From contig CAZUCE010000004.1 in NCBI GenBank assembly GCA_964619265.1, forward strand, positions 124,001 to 188,000: a stretch of DNA of 64,000 bases, in the 5' to 3' direction. A model generated the notes under the pieces. The model saw only the letters and a list, made by a program, of their open reading frames with translations, was not told the DNA's origin and did no database searches. Numbering within the stretch: the first letter of the stretch is position 1; every line of letters starts with the position of its first letter. Position numbers and translations under genes: made by a program. Positions 24,321 through 33,041 of this stretch are shown here, one piece after another. The stretch is from CAZUCE01 sp964619265. GTDB taxonomy: Bacteria; Planctomycetota; UBA1135; GCA-002686595.

Positions 24321-25553
24321 ATGACCAGCGAGACGACCACGCGGGGCACGAGCGTGCCGCCCTACTCCGAGCACGCGCGACACTGGATGTTGTCGCCGAA
24401 TGTCTGTTTCCTCAACCACGGCAGCTTCGGGGCGTGTCCGATCCCCGTGTTGGAGCGCCAGCGGGAATGGCGCGAACTCATCGAGCGTCAGCCCGTCCGA
24501 TTCTTCATGCGGCGGCTGGAAGAGCAGTTGGAGCTGGCCCTCGGTGAGCTCGCTGGTTTTGTGGGGGCTGCCCCCGAAGACATGGCCTTCATGTCCAACG
24601 CGACCGAAGGTGTGAACACGGTCCTCGCGAGTTGCCCAGTCGAGCCCGGAGACGAGTGGCTGGTAACCGACCAGGAATACAATGCCAGTGCCAACGCCTT
24701 GAACTATTGGGCCGGGGTTCGCGGCGCGACGGTGCGGGTGGTTTCTCTGCCGTTCCCCTTGGTTTCCTCAGACCAAGCGGTGGAAGCGATCGTGGGCGCG
24801 GTGGGGGAGCGAACTCGGATGGCCCTGTTTGATCACGTGACGAGTCAAACGGGGCTCGTGCTTCCGGTCGAACGGATCGTGCCGGCGCTTCGGGAGAAAG
24901 GTGTCGAGAGCCTGGTCGACGGGGCCCACGCACTGGGGATGCTTCCGCTCGAGCTAGGGGAGCTAGGCCCTGCGTACTACACGAGCAACGCACACAAGTG
25001 GCTGTGCTGTCCGAAGGGGGCCGCGTTCCTGTTCGTGCGCCGAGACCGCCAGGAATCCCTGCGACCGCTGGCGATCTCCCATGGCGCGAACTCGCCGCGA
25101 ACGGATCGTTCGCGGTTCCAGCTCGAGTTTGGATGGCGCGGGACCGACGATCCGACGGCCTGGCTGGTGGTCCCCCAGGCGATTCGGTTCCTGCGCGGGT
25201 TGTTCCCGGGAGGGTTCGCTCAATTGCGGGCTTCCAATCGCGCGCTGGTACTCGGAGCGCGGGATAAGTTGTGCGAGGTGCTTGAGATCGAGGCGCCGGC
25301 GCCGGAGGACATGATCGGGTCGCTGGCGGCTGTGCCGATTTGGCCGAGAACGGACGACGGGCAGCCGAATTCCCCCTTCGCGATCGATCCGGTGCAGCAG
25401 GCGCTGTACACACACGGGGTCGAAGTCCCGGTTCAGGCCTGGCCAAAAGCGCCGAGTCGTGTCCTGCGGGTGTCTGCGCAGGCCTACAACTCGCAGGAAC
25501 AGGTCGACTACCTGGTGCAAGAGCTAGCGGAGCTCCGCGCAGCGCGCACCTGA
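24321..25553 (+). CDS. Class V aminotransferase, isopenicillin-N-epimerase-like
   Basis: A 410-aa PLP enzyme starting with ATG 67 nt after the tRNA. Fold-type I features are in order: CFLNHGSFGACPIPV near residue 35, the PLP phosphate loop SNATEGVNTVLAS, the Tyr/Asn-containing DQEYNASANALNYW, LFDHVTSQTGLVLPV with the PLP-stacking His, DGAHALGMLPL with the Asp that contacts the pyridine nitrogen, and the Schiff-base Lys226 in SNAHKWLCCPKGAAFL. This order and N-terminal LNHGSFG are typical of CefD-like enzymes that act as racemases, desulfurases or lyases on small amino acids. Substrate is unknown. It is probably a single-gene unit, followed by an inverted repeat. Confidence 0.85.
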   Translation: MTSETTTRGTSVPPYSEHARHWMLSPNVCFLNHGSFGACPIPVLERQREWRELIERQPVRFFMRRLEEQLELALGELAGFVGAAPEDMAFMSNATEGVNTVLASCPVEPGDEWLVTDQEYNASANALNYWAGVRGATVRVVSLPFPLVSSDQAVEAIVGAVGERTRMALFDHVTSQTGLVLPVERIVPALREKGVESLVDGAHALGMLPLELGELGPAYYTSNAHKWLCCPKGAAFLFVRRDRQESLRPLAISHGANSPRTDRSRFQLEFGWRGTDDPTAWLVVPQAIRFLRGLFPGGFAQLRASNRALVLGARDKLCEVLEIEAPAPEDMIGSLAAVPIWPRTDDGQPNSPFAIDPVQQALYTHGVEVPVQAWPKAPSRVLRVSAQAYNSQEQVDYLVQELAELRAART

Positions 25554-25592
25554 CCCCAAAGGCGGGAAACTCCCGTAGCCAAGCGGCGAATC

Positions 25593-25676
25593 GGCGCCAG
25601 GCACACGTGCACCGATCTGTCCCACCCGGCCTGTCCCGCCACGGCGGGACAGACCGGTGCACGTGTGCCTGGCGCC
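25593..25676. repeat. 84-nt nested inverted repeat (REP/MITE-like)
   Basis: The 31-nt arms at 25593-25623 and 25646-25676 (GGCGCCAGGCACACGTGCAC...) are complementary with one mismatch. The right arm can instead pair with CTGTCCCGCC at 25631-25640 to make a competing hairpin. A partial copy of the left arm occurs at 34895-34920. It lies in a non-coding gap between two co-directional genes. No transposase is nearby; RAYT-type dispersal is a guess. Confidence 0.8.
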
Positions 25677-25726
25677 GCTTCGCTGCGGGGCGCCTCTGAC
25701 CTTGCTCCAGGCGCTAGACTGCGGAC

Positions 25727-26401
25727 ATGAAGTCCGAGAACCGAGCAGGATCACCGAACGAGCGCGAAGCCTTATCGCGGCGCTCGTTCCTCAAAGGAGC
25801 CGGCGGTGCAGCCGCGGGTTCCATGTTTGCCCGCGGCGTCGCCGAGGCGGAGCAAGCGGCCACTGCGGAAGCGCAAGAGACCGGAGTTCCGACCCTCGAA
25901 GGAACTGCAAAGATCACCCTTTCGATCAACGGCGAGTCGCGGACTCTGGATGTTGAGCCGCGCACGACGCTGCTATCGGCTCTGCGCCACCGGGTCGAGC
26001 CGGCGCTGACCGGAACCAAAGAAGTTTGCGACAACGGGAACTGCGGCGCTTGCACCGTCCTGGTCGATGGTCGGCCGGTTTACTCGTGCCTACAGCTCGC
26101 GTGCCTCAGCGAGGGCAAAGAGATCACAACCGTCGAAGGTCTCGGATCGCCGGACAACATGTCGGATGTCCAGGCGGCGTTCTGCGAGAAAGACGGACTC
26201 ATGTGCGGTTTTTGCACGCCGGGTTTCGTCGTAGCCAGCACGGCATGCCTCGAGCGCCATTCCGATGCCGACCTCGAGACGATTCGCGAACAACTGGCCG
26301 GCAATTTGTGTCGTTGCGGCACCTACCCGAAGATTTTTGAAGCGGTGGAGGCGGTCCGCGATGCCCGCCGGGCCGCTGGAAGCCAGGAGGGTGGGCGATG
26401 A
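25727..26401 (+). CDS. Molybdenum hydroxylase small subunit, 2x[2Fe-2S], Tat-exported
   Basis: A 224-aa protein with twin-arginine signal S-R-R-S-F-L-K (residues 17-23) and an Ala-rich h-region, so the folded complex is exported. The plant-type [2Fe-2S] ferredoxin domain has C-D-N-G-N-C-G-A-C then C in PVYSCLQLAC. The second, helical [2Fe-2S] domain has LMCGFCTPGF and LCRCGTYPKIFEAV. These two clusters pass electrons from the Mo site to FAD. The order (Fe-S, Mo, FAD) and the FAD subunit type match the PaoABC/YagTSR-like aldehyde oxidoreductases, with the Mo and FAD genes swapped relative to E. coli. ATGA overlap (26398-26401) couples it to the next gene. Confidence 0.9.
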   Translation: MKSENRAGSPNEREALSRRSFLKGAGGAAAGSMFARGVAEAEQAATAEAQETGVPTLEGTAKITLSINGESRTLDVEPRTTLLSALRHRVEPALTGTKEVCDNGNCGACTVLVDGRPVYSCLQLACLSEGKEITTVEGLGSPDNMSDVQAAFCEKDGLMCGFCTPGFVVASTACLERHSDADLETIREQLAGNLCRCGTYPKIFEAVEAVRDARRAAGSQEGGR

Positions 26402-28542
26402 GTGCCCCCCGCGAAGCGGCCTGGAAGCCGCGATCGGAGATGAAGGTGTTGAACACCGACATCCAACGCCTCGACGGCCCGGACAAAGCTACCGGCCGCG
26501 CCGTGTACACCCACGACGTTCGTCTACCGAACATGGTTTATGCACGCTTGGTGCTGCACCACGCGCCGCGCGCTGTGCTCCAAAGCCTGGACGTCTCGCC
26601 CGCGAAGGAGGTTCCGGGTGTGGTTGCCGCCGGCGTGCTGCACGACGAAGGCGACGTGCTGGCTTACCTGGGGGACGACTCGGCCTTGGCTTGGGTTGCC
26701 GCTGAGACACCCGAAGCGGCGAGAGAAGGCGCGTGGGCCGTTCGGCGTGTGCTGACCGACCTACAACCCACAATGACCACTCCCGAACAAACCTTGCAGC
26801 CTGGGGCTCCCGAGCTGAGTTCGCGAGGCAATGCCAGCAGCGGCCGCGAGCGCGGCGATCGCGACAAGGTTTTCGCGGCGATTGACGAGGCTCCGCACCA
26901 GCTCGAGGCGGAGTACGAACTGCCGATTCAGCACCACGTTTGCCTGGAAACCCACGGGCACGTCGTCGACTACGACGGTGAGCGCGCGACGGTCTACGCC
27001 TCCACTCAGGCGGTCTCGTCGATGGCTGGTGACTTCGCCGACCTCCTCGATCTGCCCGCGGATCGGGTCCGCGTCCTGACGCCGGTGATGGGCGGCGGCT
27101 TTGGCTCAAAGTTCGGGCCCGGTCTCGAAGGAGCCACCGCAGCGCGAATCGCGAAGCAGCTCGTGCGGCCCGTGCACTTGATGCTCGATCGCCCCCAGGA
27201 ATTTCAGATGGCGGGCAACCGCTCGGGTTCGAAGGCAAAGGCCCGCGCAGGTTGCAACGCTGAGGGCCGGATCGTCGGCTTGCACCTGGAGGTCGATCGC
27301 TACGGCGGAATGGGGGTCGGTTCGTTTCCAACGCCGCCTTACATCTACAAGCCCGAAGCCACCTCTTCGTTGTTGCGGACGGTTCACACCGCGCTCGACT
27401 CGAACCGGGCTATGCGTGCGCCGGGCCATCCGCAGTCCTCTTTCGTCACCGAGTCGATCGTGGACGAACTGGCGGCGAAGGCGGGGCTGGACTCGATCGA
27501 GTTTCGCAAGCTCAACTTGGAGGACGATGTCTGGCATACCCAGCTCGACACCGTCGCGGAGAAAATCGGCTGGGGCGCTCACCCGAATCGCAAGGGTCCT
27601 GGAGTCCCAGATGCCGACGGGTACGCCGAGGGCATCGGTTTCGGCGTGGCGACCTGGCGGGCGGGAGGAGTCCCCGGATGCGAAGTCGAAGTGCGCATTT
27701 CGCCTGACGGGAGCGTGACCTCCTCGACCGCTGTGCAGGACCTTGGAACCGGCGCGCGCACCTACGTCGCGGCGATCGTGGCGGAAGAACTCGGTCTTGG
27801 AATCGCGGACGTGACGCCGCGGATCGGAGACTCGGACCTTCCGCCTTCGGTTGGGTCGGGCGGCAGCATCACGACCGGGTCGCTCGCACCCTCGGTCAAA
27901 AGCGCCGCGTTCGAGGCACGGCGCGCGCTGGAAGATCGGCTGTCCGAACAGCTCGGCCAGGAGCCCGATGCGTTCGTCTTTGCGGACGGCAAGGTCACGG
28001 CGCCCGGCATCGAGCTGACCTTCCGCGAGGCCTGCGCCATGCTCGGCACCCAGCCGGCAACCGGCCGGGGCAAATTCACGCCCCATTTGGTGGCGAGCCA
28101 GGGCCGTCTTCACGGAGCCCAGGCCGCCAGGGTTCGCGTTGACACGCTGACCGGCCGCGTCGAGCTGCTGCACATGGTCGGTATGCACGACCAGGGCATT
28201 CCGATGAACCGGCTGGCGCTGACCAGCCAAATCAACGGGGGCATGATCGGCGCCTTGTCCTACGGGCTGCTCGAAGAGCGCGTGATGGACCCCGAACTCG
28301 GCCTGCTGCTGACCGGTTCTCTTGAGAACTACAAGATCGCCGGAACGAAGGAAATGCCCCGCATGGACGTGATCCTCGACGACGACGACCCACGCCACGC
28401 CGTCACAGGCATGGCGGAAGCGCCGGCCATCCCCGGCCATGCGGCGATCGCGAATGCGATCTTCAACGCCTGTGGCGCGCGTTTGCGCTCGCTCCCGTTC
28501 ACCCCCGACCGCGTGCTCGCGGCGCTCGCCGAGAAGGCCTGA
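26398..28542 (+). CDS. Molybdenum hydroxylase large (Mo-cofactor) subunit
   Basis: A 714-aa xanthine-dehydrogenase-family large subunit: N-terminal a/b hammerhead (AVYTHDVRLPNMVYARLVL), then Mo-binding domains with PVMGGGFGSKFG, TSSTAVQDLGTGARTYVAAIVAEELG and VGSGGSITTGS. The C-terminal motif around GMAEAPAIPGHAAIANAIF holds the expected base Glu (usually GEP; here A-E-A). The reaction is hydroxylation of an aldehyde or N-heterocycle using water. It has no own Tat signal, so it would be exported as a complex with the small subunit. Length is close to PaoC-like proteins. Translationally coupled upstream, with a 13-bp gap downstream to the FAD subunit. Substrate cannot be inferred. Confidence 0.9.
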   Translation: MSAPREAAWKPRSEMKVLNTDIQRLDGPDKATGRAVYTHDVRLPNMVYARLVLHHAPRAVLQSLDVSPAKEVPGVVAAGVLHDEGDVLAYLGDDSALAWVAAETPEAAREGAWAVRRVLTDLQPTMTTPEQTLQPGAPELSSRGNASSGRERGDRDKVFAAIDEAPHQLEAEYELPIQHHVCLETHGHVVDYDGERATVYASTQAVSSMAGDFADLLDLPADRVRVLTPVMGGGFGSKFGPGLEGATAARIAKQLVRPVHLMLDRPQEFQMAGNRSGSKAKARAGCNAEGRIVGLHLEVDRYGGMGVGSFPTPPYIYKPEATSSLLRTVHTALDSNRAMRAPGHPQSSFVTESIVDELAAKAGLDSIEFRKLNLEDDVWHTQLDTVAEKIGWGAHPNRKGPGVPDADGYAEGIGFGVATWRAGGVPGCEVEVRISPDGSVTSSTAVQDLGTGARTYVAAIVAEELGLGIADVTPRIGDSDLPPSVGSGGSITTGSLAPSVKSAAFEARRALEDRLSEQLGQEPDAFVFADGKVTAPGIELTFREACAMLGTQPATGRGKFTPHLVASQGRLHGAQAARVRVDTLTGRVELLHMVGMHDQGIPMNRLALTSQINGGMIGALSYGLLEERVMDPELGLLLTGSLENYKIAGTKEMPRMDVILDDDDPRHAVTGMAEAPAIPGHAAIANAIFNACGARLRSLPFTPDRVLAALAEKA

Positions 28543-28555
28543 TCTCCCCCGCGCT

Positions 28556-29545
28556 ATGAACCGATTCAAAATTCAAAAGCCGCGCGACCTGGCCGAAGCG
28601 ATCGGCTTGTTGCCCGAGGAACCCGGTCGCGGCCGGGCTCGAATCCTCGCCGGGGGGCAAGACTTGCTCACCGAACTCAAGGAGCACCTGGACGAACCTG
28701 AGAGCCTGGTGGCGCTCGGCGCGCTCGAGAACCTGAACGGCATCGTGCGCGGACAGGATGGCTCGCTGGTGATCGGTGCGCTGACGTCTCTGGACGAGCT
28801 GGCCGGCAGTCCAGAACTGACGGGTCCGTTGGCTGTTCTGGCGGAAGCCGCGGTCTCCGTGGCTTCGCCTCAGATCCGGATCGTGGCGACCGTCGGCGGC
28901 AACCTGAACCAGCGTCCGCGCTGCTGGTACTTCCGCAACGAAAACGCCCCGTGCCTGAAGAAGGGCGGGTCGACCTGTTACGCCGAAAACGGAAGGAACA
29001 AGTACAACGCGATTCTGGGCGGAGGACCGTCCTACATCGTGCACCCCTCGGACCTGGCGCCCGCGTTGGTCGCGCTCGGGGCGGAAGCCGTCCTAAGTGG
29101 CCCGAACGGCGAACGCCGTCTGCCGCTCGAGGATTACTACACCCTCCCCAAAGACGGGAACGTCCAAAGCGAGACGGTCCGGCAGCCGAATGAGGTTCTG
29201 ACCCACGTGGTCCTACCGAATCCGGCTGCAGGCACGCGCTCCACGTATCTGAAGTTCAAGGAACGCGCGTCCTACGACTTCGCGCTGTCCTCGGTGGCTC
29301 TGGTGTTGACCGTCGACGGAGACACGGTCACTTCCGGGCGCATCGTGCTCGGTGGCGTGGCTCCCAAGCCCTGGCGCGCAAAACGTGCCGAACTCGAGCT
29401 GCGCAACAAACCGCTTGCCGATCTCGACTTGACCAAACTCGGCGAACTGGCCCTCCAGGGCGCAGCGCCCTTGGCCGAGAACGGCTACAAGATTCCGCTC
29501 ACCCAAGGACTTCTCACTCGCGCCGTGCGCAGCCTCCAGGCATGA
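28556..29545 (+). CDS. Molybdenum hydroxylase FAD subunit with [4Fe-4S] insertion
   Basis: ATG 28556 is chosen over an upstream in-frame extension (to 28439) that overlaps the previous gene. The 329-aa protein has FAD-binding ILAGGQDLLTELK and ATVGGNLNQ motifs. The insertion RCWYFRNENAPCLKKGGSTCYAENGRNKYNAI supplies Cys ligands of the extra [4Fe-4S] cluster known in 4-hydroxybenzoyl-CoA reductase beta and PaoB-type subunits. The CO-dehydrogenase flavoprotein C-terminal domain follows. It takes electrons from the Fe-S subunit to an acceptor. It overlaps the next small gene by ATGA. Confidence 0.9.
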   Translation: MNRFKIQKPRDLAEAIGLLPEEPGRGRARILAGGQDLLTELKEHLDEPESLVALGALENLNGIVRGQDGSLVIGALTSLDELAGSPELTGPLAVLAEAAVSVASPQIRIVATVGGNLNQRPRCWYFRNENAPCLKKGGSTCYAENGRNKYNAILGGGPSYIVHPSDLAPALVALGAEAVLSGPNGERRLPLEDYYTLPKDGNVQSETVRQPNEVLTHVVLPNPAAGTRSTYLKFKERASYDFALSSVALVLTVDGDTVTSGRIVLGGVAPKPWRAKRAELELRNKPLADLDLTKLGELALQGAAPLAENGYKIPLTQGLLTRAVRSLQA

Positions 29546-29796
29546 ACGAATTCACCGAAGCCGCGCCTGCCGCGCACCAGAGTTCCCCCCTGTGCGCGGA
29601 TCTCGCCTCGAAAAAGCAGCGCATGTCGGGCCGCATCGCGTTCGTGCCCGAAGACGTGCTCGACGCCGCCGCGCACTGCTGGTGCTCGCGCACCTACAAG
29701 GTGCTCGGCCCCGACCGCGACGTAGCCCACCCCGAAAACTGCACCCGCGCGCGGGAGTGCTATCGAGCCCCGGGTCAGTCGGTCGCCAAGGACTGA
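29542..29796 (+). CDS. Small Cys-rich protein, last gene of the Mo-hydroxylase operon
   Basis: An 84-aa protein whose start overlaps the FAD-subunit stop (ATGA), so it is very likely translated with the operon. Cys18, Cys46, Cys48, Cys67 and Cys73, plus His45, form C...H-C-W-C...C-x5-C. That is enough for a Zn site or an Fe-S cluster. There is no signal peptide. I do not recognise a named family; the motif HCWCSRTYKVLGPD...PENCTRARECY looks conserved in style. Possible roles are assembly factor or extra electron carrier for the hydroxylase. Confidence 0.7.
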   Translation: MNEFTEAAPAAHQSSPLCADLASKKQRMSGRIAFVPEDVLDAAAHCWCSRTYKVLGPDRDVAHPENCTRARECYRAPGQSVAKD

Positions 29797-29922
29797 TCCT
29801 CTTTCTGGGACCTGCGCAGCCCAACCTGAAGGGGCGCAAGGCGAGGCTCGCCGGGTTGCGGTTTCGCCGAAGCGGTTCGCTCCCGGTTGCCTCGGCCTGT
29901 TCCGGCCCGTGGCGGATCGGGA

Positions 29923-31899
29923 TCAGGTTCCGATCGTGACTTCAAGCCCGGCGGAGAAGGCCAGGGCGAGCAGCCCAAGGCCCGGTTTGGAGGCGGTCCA
30001 CTGGAGGAAGTACCTGGCGCCTGCCAGGGCTGAGTTGTTCGGCAAGTCGAAGCTCACGCTGGCGTTGCCGAAGTTGTCGGTCTGCGTGGGCACGGAAATC
30101 AGCGGCGCAACCAGAAGGGAACAGCCCGGCGCTTGAAGGAAGCTGAACTCTAGCGGCAGCGGGATGCCCCCGAAGGAGTCGGCGCTGGCCGAAACCAGCA
30201 GCGAGGCCGCCGAGAGGGGGGGAGCGCCCGAGAGGGTCGGCGAGAAGCCACCGCCGCCGACCACCGGATCTCCGAAGTGCCCAGCCATGAGTCCGCCGCA
30301 GGCTGTTCCGAAGGGCAGGACCGAGCCCGTCACGGGCGGTTGGCCGAACGAGTCGCGGTAGTCGAGCAGCGCGCGCATTTTGTGCGCCTCGCTGAGCGGC
30401 TGCCCCAGGTACTCGAGATGCCCCCAGGAGCCGAAGGCGCCGTAGGTGAAGGTGAAGGAGTAGGGCGTGAGGAAACCGGCACCGGCGTCGTTCCAAGCGT
30501 CGAGAAACGTCCGGTAGACGCTGTACATGCCCGGGTCGCGATTCACCGAAGCCAGTTTTTCGATCAGCGCGAAGTCGAACTGCACCGAGCCGGAGGTGGA
30601 GAGGTGTTGACCGCCTTCGTAGGCGACGAGCGGGAGACCGCGCGTATTCGCCACGGCGACGTTGGCTGCGATCGTGGGCGCGAGTTCCGAGAGCACCTCG
30701 GCTTCGCATTCGGCCAGGATCTGCGCATTCGACTTGGCCAGCGTTGCGTCGCGTTCGGCGGCAGATCCGAACCCGTGTCCGAAATAGGGAGCCAGCGCCA
30801 GCGCGTCGACCTTCTGGTAGGCGAGCTGGTGATCCAGCATCGTCTCTGAGGTGTACGGGTTGACGTGTTGGGCGGCCATCACGCGGACCACGTCGTCGCC
30901 GGCGCCCGGGCCGCGAACCGCTTCGAATTCGGCGGTCCACAGGTCAAAGACCTGTACAGCGCGCTCCGAGGTCCACTTCAAACAGGCATCGAACGGACTG
31001 GGACCAAGTCCGGCCGCGAGGCCTGATTGGGTCGCGTGGAGGTGCGCGGGGAAGTCCTGGTTCCACACCTCGTTCGAGTACTCGACGAAAATCGGAAGGC
31101 CGGAGTTCAAGTTCTCAGCGGCGAACCGCGCGAACTCGGCCACGAAGTCATCGCTGGCCAGGTACGGCATGCAGATCCACAGCGGCTTGTTCACCGTGTT
31201 GGACAGCTCGATCAGGAACTCCGGAGCCATCCCGAGGTCCGTCGCTTGGCTGAACAGGCCAGGCGTTGGGCGATCCGCCCATTCGGACAGCGTCGAGAAG
31301 TTCGTGTTTTGCCACTGCATGGTGCGCAGAGCTCCGAACGGTTCGAGCGCAGCCAGAAACTCCGGGTGAAAGGTCTGGTCCGGGTTGTTCGCAAAGCCCG
31401 GCATCATCACGCGGATGTTGCGAATCGGGTCTGCGGGATCGCTCTCTCGCACCTTGACCAGGATGCCCTCCCAGCCGGGCGTGACCAGCAGGCGGGCGTG
31501 GCCGGGGGCGGGCGTGGCGATCACTTCCGCGTCGAGTCCGAAGTCGATCTCGCCGGTCCCGATCCAGAAGGCGTCGTAGATGCCGCCTGGATAGACCCCG
31601 TCCATGTCGCGGAACAGGATGGTCGAGGCTCCTAGCCCAGGCGCGGGCAGGGGCCAGCCCTCGGCCGTGGTCGGAATCGTGAAGCCGGGGCTCCACGGAC
31701 TCTCGGTGTCCGAGAACTGCCCGATCCAGGGGCGCGCCATCTTCATGGCATCGGTGAAGACCCAGGCAGGGTTCCAGTCTTTGAACTCGTCGAAGTTGAT
31801 CGCGAGCGGCCCGGCGGCCGAGATCGGATCTGTTTGGAGAGTGGCGAACGCGCGCCCCGAGAGCGACGCGATCAGCAGCGGAGCAAGGAGGTGTCGCAT
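29923..31899 (-). CDS. Secreted glycoside-hydrolase-like protein with clade-type C-terminal domain
   Basis: A 658-aa protein with signal peptide (MRHLLAPLLIASLSGRAFA). The N-terminal part begins PLAINFDEFKDWNPAWVFTDAMKMARPWI. Later LPIFVEYSNEVWNQDFPAHLHAT gives an E-Y-S-N-E-V-W-N motif typical of a TIM-barrel glycosidase acid/base strand (N-E), as in GH5/GH39/GH44-like proteins. A second Glu in LPLVAYEGGQHLS fits the nucleophile position. The last 130 residues (after a CGGLMAGHFGDP stretch) form a beta domain ending SAGLEVTIGT, also seen in two other secreted proteins of this window. Polysaccharide substrate is unknown. It is on the minus strand, 35 bp downstream of the lipoprotein methyltransferase. 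Confidence 0.75.
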   Translation of the reverse strand: MRHLLAPLLIASLSGRAFATLQTDPISAAGPLAINFDEFKDWNPAWVFTDAMKMARPWIGQFSDTESPWSPGFTIPTTAEGWPLPAPGLGASTILFRDMDGVYPGGIYDAFWIGTGEIDFGLDAEVIATPAPGHARLLVTPGWEGILVKVRESDPADPIRNIRVMMPGFANNPDQTFHPEFLAALEPFGALRTMQWQNTNFSTLSEWADRPTPGLFSQATDLGMAPEFLIELSNTVNKPLWICMPYLASDDFVAEFARFAAENLNSGLPIFVEYSNEVWNQDFPAHLHATQSGLAAGLGPSPFDACLKWTSERAVQVFDLWTAEFEAVRGPGAGDDVVRVMAAQHVNPYTSETMLDHQLAYQKVDALALAPYFGHGFGSAAERDATLAKSNAQILAECEAEVLSELAPTIAANVAVANTRGLPLVAYEGGQHLSTSGSVQFDFALIEKLASVNRDPGMYSVYRTFLDAWNDAGAGFLTPYSFTFTYGAFGSWGHLEYLGQPLSEAHKMRALLDYRDSFGQPPVTGSVLPFGTACGGLMAGHFGDPVVGGGGFSPTLSGAPPLSAASLLVSASADSFGGIPLPLEFSFLQAPGCSLLVAPLISVPTQTDNFGNASVSFDLPNNSALAGARYFLQWTASKPGLGLLALAFSAGLEVTIGT

Positions 31900-31934
31900 G
31901 GGTGCGGGCGTATGGGTGCGGGAGGAGCGCTGGG

Positions 31935-32675
31935 TCAGCCGTTCCGTTTGACGAATCGTAGGGCGTAGTTCTCCACCAACTCGGGCCCTTCGAGTTCACC
32001 GATCAAGTCGAAGCCGAATCGATTCAATTCGGAGATGACCTGGATTTGGTTGGCGCGAACGTGTCCGAAGATCCAGTCGGAGGAAACGCCGAGGATGCGG
32101 TGAAAGTCGATGATCACCACCTCGCCCCCGGGGCTCAGGGCCTCGCGAATCGAGCCCATTACCGAGCGCGGGTATTCGAAGTGGTGGTAGGTGTCGCAAA
32201 TGTAGACAAGGTCGACCGAGCCGGACGGCAGGTCGATGGAGCGCTCCGAAGACAGGTGCGTGCGGACGTTTTCCAGTTCAAGGGAACGGATACGCTCGTC
32301 CAGATGTTCCACGAACGGCTGGGAGATTTCGACCGCGATCACCTCGCCGCTTGGGCCCACCCCTTGGCTCAAGAACTCCAGGTAGAGCCCGGTTCCCGAA
32401 CCTACGTCAGCGACCCGCTGGCCGGGCCTGAGGTCGAGGGCAGCGGTGATCGCGTGCCGCTGGGAAAACACCTCGCGACTTTCGATCTCGAACCGCTCGG
32501 TGAACCGCTCGACTTCGAGCTCGGGGTCGAGGAAGGACTCGTTGATGCCGGGTTTCACGCTGAGCTCGAGTTCATCAAGGGGAAGGAGCGGATGGGCCGG
32601 ACTCGTAGCCTGGCTGGGGTGGGCGCAAGCGGAGGCGAGGAGAGCCAGCGTAAGGCCGGCGAGAGAGCGCTTCAT
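31935..32675 (-). CDS. Lipoprotein with SAM-dependent methyltransferase fold
   Basis: The frame is open from 32840, but ATG 32675 gives a clean lipoprotein signal with Cys17 (MKRSLAGLTLALLASAC). The mature part is a class I methyltransferase: motif I VADVGSGTGLYLEF, an acidic motif II end VIAVEI, motif III-like VDLVYICDTYHHFEYP, and post-motif GGEVVIIDFHR. The C terminus ENYALRFVKR is typical. The role is puzzling because SAM is cytosolic; either the lipobox is fortuitous, or the protein is exported with an unknown ligand. It resembles methyltransferases with signal peptides seen in planctomycetes and proteobacteria. It precedes the glycosidase-like gene by 35 bp and may be co-transcribed. 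Confidence 0.75.
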   Translation of the reverse strand: MKRSLAGLTLALLASACAHPSQATSPAHPLLPLDELELSVKPGINESFLDPELEVERFTERFEIESREVFSQRHAITAALDLRPGQRVADVGSGTGLYLEFLSQGVGPSGEVIAVEISQPFVEHLDERIRSLELENVRTHLSSERSIDLPSGSVDLVYICDTYHHFEYPRSVMGSIREALSPGGEVVIIDFHRILGVSSDWIFGHVRANQIQVISELNRFGFDLIGELEGPELVENYALRFVKRNG

Positions 32676-33041
32676 GGGCTTGGGTGCGACCGGGGCGTGT
32701 TGTCGGTAGAGGTGGACCGGACGGAGCACATCTCCCCGGGGCTCAGGAAAGTCCCTCTGGGGCGAGCCAGATTGCGGCCGGGGGTCCCGCAAGAGGTCAC
32801 GGGAGGTCAGTAGACCGAGGAGGACGGCAGAAACAAGCACGGGGAGTTCCTCCCCCCTCTCGCGGGGACTTAAGGGGGGTTCAGGTGCTTGGGAGTACGA
32901 CGCTTGGGAAGCCAGTCGCCGTGGGCTACACGAGGTCCTCAGCTCCTACGCTTCGGGTCCTGCCGAGGCTGCCCGAGGGGTTTAGACTCAAAGACCTGAG
33001 GGGCCCCTCGCGCCCCCGCCACCCCCTGCGTGCCAGCTTCC
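32676..33041. other. Divergent intergenic region
   Basis: About 365 bp between two divergent exported-protein genes. It is mostly C-rich and G-rich tracts. No gene, hairpin with T-run or clear operator was found. Confidence 0.4.

Noticed and set aside
25593..25676. CRISPR-like or rho-independent terminator
   Set aside because: There is no array of repeats and no T-tract; the nested palindrome with a second half copy fits a dispersed repeat better.
27106..28569. 487-aa minus-strand ORF inside the Mo-hydroxylase large subunit
   Set aside because: Antisense shadow; the forward frame has full family motifs.
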